From G963667975 sp963677395 (GTDB taxonomy: Bacteria > Bacteroidota > Bacteroidia > Bacteroidales > G963667975), in NCBI GenBank assembly GCA_963677395.2, contig OY781965.2:3534001-3598000 (forward strand): a stretch of 64,000 nt of DNA, given 5' to 3'. A model generated the notes under the pieces. The model saw only the letters and a list, made by a program, of their open reading frames with translations, was not told the origin of the DNA and ran no database searches. Position numbers and translations under genes: made by a program. Below, one piece after another: positions 18,431 through 26,356 of the stretch; position 1 is the stretch's first letter; every line of letters begins with the position of its first letter.

Positions 18431-19450
18431 TTAATTATTCTCAATTAGAATGTCTGCAATTTTATCGAGCTCTGACTGATTGTTACTTACATAGGTTTTG
18501 GCATCGTTCACCAGATTTTCTATATTAAAGGCAGACGCATCATCCATTTTATCGTTTGCATTTATCAGCTTAGGGTCAAGGCGATAATAATTTTCAGGAT
18601 TGTTGCTATACATTTTTTTAAGGATATAACTCATGGTTTCAGCATTGCCCGACATCAGAATATCCATAATAGGCAATGCCCAACCAACAACACCGTCATT
18701 TTTCATATCATCATAATGGTAGGCTTCTTTAACACTGCCCGTCCCCATTGAAATTACTATTATATTGTCTGTTGACGGATAGTCTGGCTTGTCAGTCTGA
18801 TTACCGAAACTAGTTTTCATAGCCTCAATATAGGCACAGAGTGCAGGGTTATTAGCAAAAACGCCTCCATCAATTAAAGCCATTTTATTTCCAAACTGCG
18901 ACTTTATGCTTGCCGGTTTAAAATAAGTAGGTGCAGCCGATGTTGCCCTGCATATATCTTTAAGAAGATAATCTTTTACATTGTTATGAATAGCATCCTT
19001 TCTGGTAAAAAAACGAGTTTCTCTGTTTTCAATATCATAAGCAGTAATCATACAATTTTTCACCACACAGCTAAGTGTAGCTTTGCCAAGATATCTGTTC
19101 AATAGATTTTCAAGTGATTTTTCCGAGTATTTGTACCTGGCAATTCCTAATGGATTGAGAACTTTCTGAAGAAACGATAAATCAAATATTTTGCCACCAT
19201 GATTTATATAAAGCTCTACAGCTTCTTTTGCCGAATATTGAGGGCGGTTGTTTTCTCCGGCTTTCAGCAGGCAGCAGGCTAATATGCCGCCAGTGCTGGT
19301 TCCGGCAACCAGATCGAAATAATCGGCAATTTTTGCATCTGTATTTCCGGTTATTTCAATAATTTTTTGTTCGATATACGACAAAACAATTCCAGGTAAA
19401 ATGCCTCTGATACCACCTCCATCAATTGATAATACACAAATCTTTTTCAT
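18431..19450 (-). CDS. Patatin-like phospholipase
   Basis: Start placed at the ATG at 19450 (MKKICVLSIDGGGIRGI), since patatins of this type begin directly at the first strand; an ATG nine codons upstream is possible. 339 residues. The catalytic dyad is visible: oxyanion motif DGGGIRG (residues about 10-16), nucleophile elbow GTSTGG, and the Asp in LIDGGVFANNPA. The remainder (NIIVISMGTGS, MDILMSGNAETMSYILKK, YYRLDPKL) is typical of bacterial patatins such as CapV-type phospholipases that degrade membrane lipids. No signal peptide, so it would act on the inner membrane from the cytosol. It lies between a secreted repeat protein and the giant TM-NTPase, all on one strand. As no cyclic-nucleotide synthase is present, it is not a standard CBASS locus. 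Confidence 0.92.
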   Translation of the reverse strand: MKKICVLSIDGGGIRGILPGIVLSYIEQKIIEITGNTDAKIADYFDLVAGTSTGGILACCLLKAGENNRPQYSAKEAVELYINHGGKIFDLSFLQKVLNPLGIARYKYSEKSLENLLNRYLGKATLSCVVKNCMITAYDIENRETRFFTRKDAIHNNVKDYLLKDICRATSAAPTYFKPASIKSQFGNKMALIDGGVFANNPALCAYIEAMKTSFGNQTDKPDYPSTDNIIVISMGTGSVKEAYHYDDMKNDGVVGWALPIMDILMSGNAETMSYILKKMYSNNPENYYRLDPKLINANDKMDDASAFNIENLVNDAKTYVSNNQSELDKIADILIENN

Positions 19451-19501
19451 TTCAATATTTTTTATCACTAAATACATTTTTTATCAACCATATCCTTTTT
19501 A

Positions 19502-22108
19502 CTAATATGCACATATAATATAATCTATCCATGCCTGGCCATCAAAACCATCACTCCAGCAATACTGAGTACCTGCCCTTCCTTTATTAATCCATTTAAA
19601 TGTGTGAGTACCTGTTGTAATTGGGAAAGTAATTATTGACCATGAAGTATTTGCACAGGTAGTCTTATAAACATTATCAATATAAAATTCTATTCTTGTA
19701 GGAGTATCCTGATGGTAACTACCATATGAGCAATTATAATTGGTAGCAAGATACCAAAATGATATTTGCCCTCCTGTAGTTATAGTTCTTGTAAAAGATA
19801 TTGTATCATTATAATGATCTGTAAATAATGAATAATATCCTTCATATACATTTGAATATGACAAGCTCCACATTCCATTCCATCCGCTTGGCATGCCATT
19901 TTCAAAACCTTCATAATAGGCGGGTGAAGTTGTAAATGTTATAACGTTTCCATAGCTGATTCCATGAGCGTTTATTGCATATGAACATATATAATATGTA
20001 GTGCCTGGCAATAAAAATGTTAACATTCCATTATAAGCATCGGTTCCGCTCCCTAAAGTTTTTTTGCTATTGAATATTGTTGGATTGGGGTTGGTTAATG
20101 ACCAGCAAAAGCCTCTTTCTGTAACAGACGAACTTCCTGCATTAACTACAGTTCCATTTGGAATAGCCTCAGTTTTGGTAATTCCTTGCACAACATCAGT
20201 AGTAACTGTAGGCAAATATCCTTTGGTGGTAAATGAAACATTGTTCCCATAACTTGTACCTGCACTATTCGTAGCATAAGCTCTAATATAATAAGTTGTA
20301 TTGGGAAGCAAGTTGCTTAGATTGGAAGTAAAACTACCATTGCTACTTCCATTTGAAGTTTTATTATTGCTGATTGTTGGGTTTGTTGAAGTTGACCAGC
20401 ATACACCTCTCTCTGTTACATTTACACCACCATTGTTTATAATATTTCCACCACAAATAGCTGTGGTTTGAGTAATATTGGATGTGTCAGCTGTTGTTAG
20501 TGAAGCTGTTGTAGATAAAGATGAAATTGCAGTCTGGTTGCTGTAATATATATTGTTGCTATTTGTTGCGTAAGCGCGTACATAATAAATTTTATTGGGT
20601 AATAGTGATGTAATATTACTTGAAAAAGATCCTGTTCCTCCCGTTTCAGTTGTATGATTATTGTTTATTGTCGGATTTCCAGTAGTATCCCAACAAACGC
20701 CTCTGTTTATAATAATACTCGCAGTATTCGATAAGATAGTATAATTACAAATGGCAGATGTAGGTGTTATTCCTGTAATTATTGGATTTGATACTAGTTG
20801 AACATTGGGATCATATGCACTTATTCCGGGTATAATTACATAATTTCCAGGTGTAAGTCTCAACGTATCTCCTGCACTGGATACTGAAAGGTTTAAATTT
20901 ACATTTATACTACTTCCCGTAAATTGAATACCTGCTCCTGCAATATAGGGAGCAGGTATATTACTCAAATCATTATAATTCCCACTGGTTGCAACTGTAG
21001 ATAAACTTGGCTTGCCTGCTAAACTATTCCATGTTCCATCAAAAAGTACAGGTTTGTTTAATATCTGACTTAACCCTCCAGTGCTATTCCAATCGCTATT
21101 TACCTGTACAGCCGGAATTATTGGCTTATTACTTAAATCATTATAATTGCCACTTATGGCTACTGTAGAGAAGTTCGGTTTATTTTTAATAGAATTCCAC
21201 GTACTATCCCATAATGCTGGTTTTCCTGTTAATGAAGCCCATGTACCATTAAATAAAATCGGTTTGTCCAGTAAATCATTATAACTGCCACTTGTGGCTA
21301 CTGTTGAGAAATTAGGTTTACCGCTTAAGCTAAACCATGTTCCATCAAAAAGTACAGGTTTGTTTAATATCTGATTTAACCCTCCAGTGCTATTCCAATC
21401 GCTATTTACCTGTGCAGCCGGAATTGTTGGTTTATTACTTAAATCATTATAATTACCACTGGTTGCAACAGTAGAAAAGTTTGGTTTATTCTTTATTGTT
21501 GACCATGTACTATCCCAGAATAAAGGTTTATTTGCTATATCAGTCCATAAAGGCATCCATGTAATAGAGTGGTATAATCCGGTATGGTTACCCCAGCTAA
21601 AAGCTGAATTCCAGTTGTTAATATTGGTATTTGTTATGGAATGGGCTGCTGATATAGCATACACTGGATCAGATTCGGTAAAACCATTGCTTCCCACTTT
21701 TTCTGCATACAAAGCATAAGGAACCGAAAGCAATTCGGAAATACCCATGGTTATATATGACGTTCCGTTATTAGTGTCCAATTCTGTTTTAACAAAGAAA
21801 GGTCCGCTAGCCCAGTTAATGGTATTCATTGAACCTGCAACTATTATTCCATTTCCAATTTCCATATTCACCAAACCAAAATCGTTGGTTAATTTCGATT
21901 GAGTTTCACTATAAACTACTGTGCCTGTTGCACTTCCTTGTAAAATAGAAATTTTAAATGCAACTGCATGGTTTTGAATTATATATCCATTGCTATTTCT
22001 TACCACTGTCTGGTATTTAAAGGCTTTGGGTGATTGTGCTAAAACTGTCGGAAACTGGAAGGGAAAAGTTAAAAGCAGCACCATTATTAAATATGTGTTT
22101 ATCTTCAT
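19502..22108 (-). CDS. Secreted repeat protein with fibre-like NDLSNKP repeats and FN3-like domains
   Basis: 868 residues: signal peptide ending VLAQ (MKINTYLIMVLLLTFPF at the start), then an N-terminal domain common in Bacteroidota surface proteins (FKYQTVVRNSNGYIIQNHAV to SVPYALYAEKVG, about 28-140). Residues about 165-385 hold repeated units with SGNYNDLSNKP and VNSDWNSTGGLNQILNKP, alternating with FDGTWFSLSGKP-type units; this resembles phage tail-fibre repeats. Three FN3-like modules follow (ITQTTAICGGNIINNGG, TERGVCWSTSTNPTISN, TTYYIRAYATNSAGTSYGN, about 440-710). The last ~140 residues form a lectin/MAM-like sandwich (FENGMPSGWNGMWSLSY to GQAWIDYIICAY). There is no T9SS sorting tail, but the 168-residue gene before it has one. 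Probably a cell-surface or secreted adhesin-like protein; ligand unknown. Confidence 0.82.
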   Translation of the reverse strand: MKINTYLIMVLLLTFPFQFPTVLAQSPKAFKYQTVVRNSNGYIIQNHAVAFKISILQGSATGTVVYSETQSKLTNDFGLVNMEIGNGIIVAGSMNTINWASGPFFVKTELDTNNGTSYITMGISELLSVPYALYAEKVGSNGFTESDPVYAISAAHSITNTNINNWNSAFSWGNHTGLYHSITWMPLWTDIANKPLFWDSTWSTIKNKPNFSTVATSGNYNDLSNKPTIPAAQVNSDWNSTGGLNQILNKPVLFDGTWFSLSGKPNFSTVATSGSYNDLLDKPILFNGTWASLTGKPALWDSTWNSIKNKPNFSTVAISGNYNDLSNKPIIPAVQVNSDWNSTGGLSQILNKPVLFDGTWNSLAGKPSLSTVATSGNYNDLSNIPAPYIAGAGIQFTGSSINVNLNLSVSSAGDTLRLTPGNYVIIPGISAYDPNVQLVSNPIITGITPTSAICNYTILSNTASIIINRGVCWDTTGNPTINNNHTTETGGTGSFSSNITSLLPNKIYYVRAYATNSNNIYYSNQTAISSLSTTASLTTADTSNITQTTAICGGNIINNGGVNVTERGVCWSTSTNPTISNNKTSNGSSNGSFTSNLSNLLPNTTYYIRAYATNSAGTSYGNNVSFTTKGYLPTVTTDVVQGITKTEAIPNGTVVNAGSSSVTERGFCWSLTNPNPTIFNSKKTLGSGTDAYNGMLTFLLPGTTYYICSYAINAHGISYGNVITFTTSPAYYEGFENGMPSGWNGMWSLSYSNVYEGYYSLFTDHYNDTISFTRTITTGGQISFWYLATNYNCSYGSYHQDTPTRIEFYIDNVYKTTCANTSWSIITFPITTGTHTFKWINKGRAGTQYCWSDGFDGQAWIDYIICAY

Positions 22109-22120
22109 GTTATTTTAGAT

Positions 22121-22627
22121 TTATTTATTTTTTTGGATTTTGAAATTTTGTATTATCTTATTCTCATTAATCATAACTTTCAATAAAAAAGTACCTGCAG
22201 GATATGAAATCATATCAAGATTAAATTGATCCTGATTATATGTTGCTGCATATAGCTTTTTTCCCTGTAAATCGTAAAGTTCGATAAAGTAATTGCTGAT
22301 TTTATCAATTAATGGCTTAATAGAAACCGTAATAAAATCTTTAGTTGGATTAGGGAAAACTTTAATGGAAAAATCCTTATCAGGGTTTTCTGTTATTCCA
22401 ACACTAATAATATACTCAAAGTTTTGCTGAAAACCTTGTGTAATAGTGTTACTAATTGAAGTATGGGTTTCTGTAATACATTCACCCATAGTCCAGCTTA
22501 AAGAAAGTGAAGAAGAATCTGGCTTAAAATAATCACCAGAAGAAGATATTACTTGCGGCTGATTGGTCTGGCTAAAAACATTTCCAAAACCAACTAAAAA
22601 CAAAATCAACAAAATCATTCTTTTCAT
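22121..22627 (-). CDS. Small secreted protein with T9SS type A sorting domain
   Basis: 168 residues: signal peptide MKRMILLILFLVGFGNVFSQ, a short N-terminal region (PQVISSSGDYFKPDSSSLSL, then WTMGECITETHT and ITQGFQQNFEY), and a C-terminal type A sorting domain (VFPNPTKDFITVSI, ELYDLQGKKLYAAT, YPAGTFLLKVMI, FKIQKN) occupying about residues 90-168. The sorting domain directs export by the type IX system and attachment to the cell surface. It is the first of five minus-strand genes; the next starts 12 bp after its stop. Its leader carries the CCGAAAAGCTT motif that recurs before the last gene of the set. Confidence 0.88.
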   Translation of the reverse strand: MKRMILLILFLVGFGNVFSQTNQPQVISSSGDYFKPDSSSLSLSWTMGECITETHTSISNTITQGFQQNFEYIISVGITENPDKDFSIKVFPNPTKDFITVSIKPLIDKISNYFIELYDLQGKKLYAATYNQDQFNLDMISYPAGTFLLKVMINENKIIQNFKIQKNK

Positions 22628-23036
22628 ATTTCAAAATATTTATTTCCCTACTCTCAAGCTTTTCGGTTTCTCCCTGTTTTGAGAATGAGTCATTAACTCC
22701 ACATTAATCCAAATATTGAACAATCACCAATCGTTTCTTTTTGTGGTTATATTAATTCATTTCTTTAATTAGGTAAATATATAACCTGATCATTTTTAAT
22801 ATTATTTAATTTCACAAATATAATACGCCAAATAAGAATCTGTTAATATTTAACAAATAAAATCGCTATGTAATATATTAAATATTGATTATGAGTAATT
22901 TGGCAAAAACTCAGTTAATAAAAAAATGACAATAAATTAATTACATGTTTTTAAAATGCATAGCATTAGACATTTTTTAGAATTGCTACATCCTTTATTC
23001 AATAAGGCTTTCCGTAAATTTTAAAATTTATTTACC
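22628..23036. promoter_or_regulatory. Upstream region of the island gene set
   Basis: About 400 bp of very AT-rich sequence with no gene. On the minus strand TATATTTG (22815-22822) matches the -7 consensus and would give a leader of about 180 nt. The leader motif ends near 22647, and a short inverted repeat (TCTCAA with TTGAGA) encloses it. No -33 element at a normal distance is visible. Confidence 0.4.
22647..22665 (-). promoter_or_regulatory. Leader motif, copy 1 (before the T9SS-sorted gene)
   Basis: The minus strand reads CCGAAAAGCTTGAGAGTAGG, 19 nt before the ATG at 22627. It shares an 11-base core plus AGAGTAGG with the copy at 12455-12476. The TTGAGA inside it can pair with TCTCAA about 20 nt upstream, giving a possible hairpin with the core in the loop. 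Confidence 0.4.
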
Positions 23037-23084
23037 AGCTCCGGGCAATACATGCCAATTGCAACAAAGTATCGGGCGATATAA
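23037..23084 (+). pseudogene. Remnant of a nadE 3' end
   Basis: Read in frame, this encodes SSGQYMPIATKYRAI and a stop. The intact nadE ends GSGRRMPIVAKYLAV and a stop. By hand count 37 of 48 bases agree with 11245-11292, including an 11-base exact run (CATGCCAATTG), in the same orientation and with the stop in register; most differences are transitions. It lies 18 bp before the terminator of the convergent ligase gene, where the end of an ancestral nadE would be expected. Upstream of 23037 the similarity ends. This looks like the displaced original 3' end, or one arm of an att-like duplication, produced when the island entered. Confidence 0.75.
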
Positions 23085-23101
23085 TTAAAATCGAAAACAA
23101 A

Positions 23102-23129
23102 AATCGGGAAGTCTTACAGCTTCCCGATT
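23102..23129 (-). terminator. Terminator overlapping the stop of the acyl-CoA synthetase gene
   Basis: ATCGGGAAG (23103-23111) pairs with CTTCCCGAT (23120-23128) around an 8-nt loop that contains the TAA stop (23114-23116). The minus strand continues with a T-rich stretch. The last codons of the gene form one arm of the hairpin. Confidence 0.75.
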
Positions 23130-25015
23130 ATATTTTTATTGTGTTGGTTATAAATATCTTTCCCTTCCGGAGTATATAAGAAGTTCAGTAATTCTTTGTA
23201 ATAATCTGTTATCCGGCCTCGTACCATTTTCATGGTAGAGTTCAAAAAACGGTTTTGTTCTGTAAAGGGCTCTTCGAGCAAAGCAAAAGTTACAGGAAGC
23301 CAACGGTCAGGGAAATGCCCGGCATGTTTACCACCTTTGGAATATTGATTAATTTCGTGTTGTAAATGCTTCAGAAAGTTTTTCTGTCCCGACTCCTGTT
23401 TTAAATCGGCATGATGATGTTTGGCCCATCGACGAATGGCTTCTTTATTCGGAACAATCAGGGCTGTGGTGTACGGATTCTGATTATTGTAAAGCATCAC
23501 CTGGTCAACAAAGGAAATATGTTCTTCCATCATTCCTTCGATGCCTTCGGGACTAAACTTTTCGCCATCATTTCCAATCAGCAGACTTTTAAAACGCCCC
23601 TGAACGTATAGAAAACCATCTTTATCCAGATTTCCCATATCACCGGTGTAAAGCCATCCATCCTTAATGGTTTCGGATGTGGCTTTTTCATTTTTCCAGT
23701 ACCCTTTCATCACATTTCCACCCCTGATTACAATTTCGCCCTGTTCTGTTGAAGGAATTTTGTTCCCATCAAAATCGCAGATTTTAAATTCCATTGGTTT
23801 CACCAGATATCCGGATGAACCAAGCTTATGGCGGTGTAAAGAGTTTGAAGAGATAATGGGAGATGCTTCTGAAAGCCCATAGCCTTGCATCATTGGAATG
23901 CCAATTGCATAGAAAAATCGCTGTAAATCAATATCCAGCAATGCACCTCCTCCAATAAAAAAGATCAGGTTTCCTCCAAAACCCAGACGAATTTTACAGA
24001 AGAGAATCTTGTCAAATAAAGAGACCAGCGGTTTAAGTAAAAATGCAAGTCCCGAACCTTTGTTGTTTCCTTCTTTATTATAAATATAAGCTGTTCTCAA
24101 CGCAATTTTAAAAAGCAGTTCAGCCACCATACCTTGATCATGAATTCCTTTTTCAATATTTTTTTTGAAGTTTCGGGCTAAAGCAGGGACACTCATCAAT
24201 AGATGAGGCTTTACTTCTTTGATATTCAATGGAATATTCTTCAATGTTTCCATGGAAGTTTTACCCACCTGAACCGAAGCAATGGAAGCGCCTTTGCCAA
24301 TAAAACTATACAATCCCGCAGTATGCGCAAATGAATGATCCCAAGGCAAAATAAGGAGATTACAATAGTATTCAGGAATATCCATCAAGGTGTATGCCTG
24401 TTCTACGTTTGCTGTATAATTACGATGCGAAAGGATAATTCCCTTGGGGTCGGAGGTGGTACCGGAGGTATAGCAGATGTTCGCAGCATCATTTTCCGTT
24501 ACAGCTATGCAACGCGCTTCAAATTCATCACGATGGGATTGTAGCCATTCTCTCCCTTTCTGTATCAAGTTACCGATAAACAATTCATTATCTAAATATT
24601 GGGCTTGTTCATCAAAGTAAAGAATCCACTCTGTTTGAGTAAGTTCATTACGAAGTTCTCTGATTTTTGCCGACTGAGTAGCTGAGGTAATTACCATCCG
24701 GCTTTCTGAATGCTGAATTCTGAATCGTATTTCCGACTGTTCGAGCAATTTCACCGAAAGAGGTACATTTACAGCCCCGATACTAACCAAAGCCAATTCC
24801 GTTACTAACCAGTAATTTCTGCCTTCGGAGATCAACGCAACACGATCGCCATGATTAATTCCAAGCTGGATAAAACCTGCTGCAAGGGCATCAACCTGCT
24901 CTTTTACTTCGGAATAGGTAAGTGTAGTCCAAACATCGCCTTGCTTTTCTCTTAACAAAACATTGTTTGGAAATTGCGTTACACTTGAATTAAAAAAGTA
25001 TGACAAAGTGGACAT
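23114..25015 (-). CDS. Long-chain acyl-CoA synthetase (AMP-forming)
   Basis: 633 residues, typical of the FAA1/FadD15 group. Motifs: the P-loop-like CYTSGTTSDPKGIILSHRNY (about residues 180-199), GYGLSEASPIIS (A5), GWLYTGDMGNLDKDGFLYV (A7) and GRFKSLLIGNDGEKFSPEGIE (A8). It activates fatty acids to acyl-CoA through an acyl-AMP and probably works at the inner face of the cytoplasmic membrane. No signal peptide. It is transcribed towards nadE and the island; before the island arrived the two genes would have been convergent neighbours. Nothing adjacent shows the chain-length preference. Confidence 0.92.
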   Translation of the reverse strand: MSTLSYFFNSSVTQFPNNVLLREKQGDVWTTLTYSEVKEQVDALAAGFIQLGINHGDRVALISEGRNYWLVTELALVSIGAVNVPLSVKLLEQSEIRFRIQHSESRMVITSATQSAKIRELRNELTQTEWILYFDEQAQYLDNELFIGNLIQKGREWLQSHRDEFEARCIAVTENDAANICYTSGTTSDPKGIILSHRNYTANVEQAYTLMDIPEYYCNLLILPWDHSFAHTAGLYSFIGKGASIASVQVGKTSMETLKNIPLNIKEVKPHLLMSVPALARNFKKNIEKGIHDQGMVAELLFKIALRTAYIYNKEGNNKGSGLAFLLKPLVSLFDKILFCKIRLGFGGNLIFFIGGGALLDIDLQRFFYAIGIPMMQGYGLSEASPIISSNSLHRHKLGSSGYLVKPMEFKICDFDGNKIPSTEQGEIVIRGGNVMKGYWKNEKATSETIKDGWLYTGDMGNLDKDGFLYVQGRFKSLLIGNDGEKFSPEGIEGMMEEHISFVDQVMLYNNQNPYTTALIVPNKEAIRRWAKHHHADLKQESGQKNFLKHLQHEINQYSKGGKHAGHFPDRWLPVTFALLEEPFTEQNRFLNSTMKMVRGRITDYYKELLNFLYTPEGKDIYNQHNKNIIGKL

Positions 25016-25082
25016 GGTTGATGTTAATTTAAAATTACGAATTAAGAATCAATAGGTTAAAAGAAACGGTGAGACTACAATA

Positions 25083-25529
25083 TCAATTCTGCTCATTCTC
25101 TTTACAACTTCGCATTCGAATGATTTCCATATTACTGATTTCAAATTGGAAGGATTCACTTTTCATTTCTTCCTGAGATAATTCAGCCGGTTTAAATACC
25201 ATCTTGTTTTTTCTACCTGAACGAGTGACACCCGGTTTCATACAAACCTGAACCGTATCACTGCTTTCACGAATTGTACCATTTAGATAAAAATCAACAC
25301 TGAATTTTATCTTAACATTCTTTGAACTAATATTTTTTGCTTTGATTTTAAGCACTTTCGGACTTTTAAGCAGATACCACTTTTCGCGAACCCACTTATG
25401 GGAAAATTCTATGCTATCAATTACCCTTAGTTCTTTATTCTTAGGCAATTCATTTGTTTTCTGTGCATTGGAAAATTGCAGAACAAACATCAACATTAAA
25501 AATAATCCAAATAGCTTTTTCATTTTCAC
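25083..25529 (-). CDS. Secreted hypothetical protein
   Basis: 148 residues with a signal peptide (MKMKKLFGLFLMLMFVLQFSNAQ). The mature part is strand-rich and basic (IEFSHKWVREKWYLL, VLKIKAKNISSKNVKIKFSVDFYL, MKPGVTRSGRKNKMVFKPA), resembling a single immunoglobulin-like sandwich with an XNISxxNVKI pattern typical of domains that describe structural additions. I do not recognise a named family. It has one Cys near the C-terminus after cleavage besides one in the core. It lies 67 bp upstream of the acyl-CoA synthetase gene on the same strand, but no functional link is evident. Confidence 0.7.
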   Translation of the reverse strand: MKMKKLFGLFLMLMFVLQFSNAQKTNELPKNKELRVIDSIEFSHKWVREKWYLLKSPKVLKIKAKNISSKNVKIKFSVDFYLNGTIRESSDTVQVCMKPGVTRSGRKNKMVFKPAELSQEEMKSESFQFEISNMEIIRMRSCKENEQN

Positions 25530-25587
25530 TTTTTAATTTCGGAAAGCGAAAATACAACAAAATATAGTGACGAAAAATAACAAAAAG

Positions 25588-25608
25588 GCTTCTTTACAGA
25601 TAAGAAGC
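25588..25608 (-). terminator. Short hairpin between two minus-strand genes
   Basis: GCTTCTT (25588-25594) and AAGAAGC (25602-25608) form a 7-bp stem with a T run after it on the minus strand. It lies about 145 bp after the stop of the glycosylase gene and could end the recQ-glycosylase unit. Confidence 0.45.
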
Positions 25609-25753
25609 AACCTGTTTACACCTGTATGTAACAGTTAATCTGTGACATATAGAGGCATTTGGATTATCACTGGAAGCAAAATCTTTTCGGGCAATATATG
25701 AACTTTTGCTATTTAACACAATCATAAATTCACTTTTAAAAACGAGGCATTTA

Positions 25754-26350
25754 TTACTTCATCCCATTCAGCAAAAACCGATAGGGCAGCAATGCATCCT
25801 CTCCGGCATAATCTATTCCAATACGGGGAGTAACACTTAATTCTTTTTCAGGATACCTGAAATCGGTAGCTTCAATCCATATTTCATGTCCATATAGTGA
25901 AGTCCCGGTTTGCGAAAAATGCAACCCTAATGCTTTGGTAAGTTTACCGGGGCCATTTAAAAAGTTCTTATCCACTTTTTGCTTTCCGGTACGCTGCAGC
26001 ATTGTCTCAATTCCGTCAATCGGCCCTATTGCCCTGATTAATACTGCATGTGGAATATCTTTTACATTTGTAACCACATTAAATAACGAATACATTCCAT
26101 AGCACAGATAAATGTACGCTAATCCACCTTCCCGAAACATAATCTCAGTACGTTGTGTTCTGCGACCATTGTAAGCATGGGAACCTTTGTCTGTTACCCC
26201 TGCATACGCTTCTGTTTCCGTAATAATCCCGGAGGTTAGATTTCCACCAAAACATGTGCACAGTTTCATACCGATAAGTTCCCGGGCAATTGTTACTACA
26301 TCAGACCGGAGGTAAAATGATTTTTCGGGTAGATTATCTCTGCTATTCAT
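25754..26350 (-). CDS. DNA-3-methyladenine glycosylase (AAG/MPG family)
   Basis: 198 residues matching the alkyladenine glycosylase fold: ARELIGMKLCTCF, the active-site block GIITETEAYAGVTDKGSHAYNGRRTQRTEIMF, in which TETEAY carries the catalytic Glu, then AYIYLCYGMYSLFNVVTNV, HAVLIRAIGPIDGIE, NGPGKLTKALG and RIGIDYAGEDALLPYRF. It excises 3-methyladenine and other alkylated purines, starting base excision repair. The start is 6 bp after the stop of recQ on the same strand, so the two repair genes form one unit. Confidence 0.93.
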   Translation of the reverse strand: MNSRDNLPEKSFYLRSDVVTIARELIGMKLCTCFGGNLTSGIITETEAYAGVTDKGSHAYNGRRTQRTEIMFREGGLAYIYLCYGMYSLFNVVTNVKDIPHAVLIRAIGPIDGIETMLQRTGKQKVDKNFLNGPGKLTKALGLHFSQTGTSLYGHEIWIEATDFRYPEKELSVTPRIGIDYAGEDALLPYRFLLNGMK

Positions 26351-26356
26351 ACTTTT

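Noticed and set aside
18431..19450. CBASS system
   Set aside because: Patatin is a CBASS effector type, but no CD-NTase, Cap2 or Cap3 gene lies in the island or within the window.
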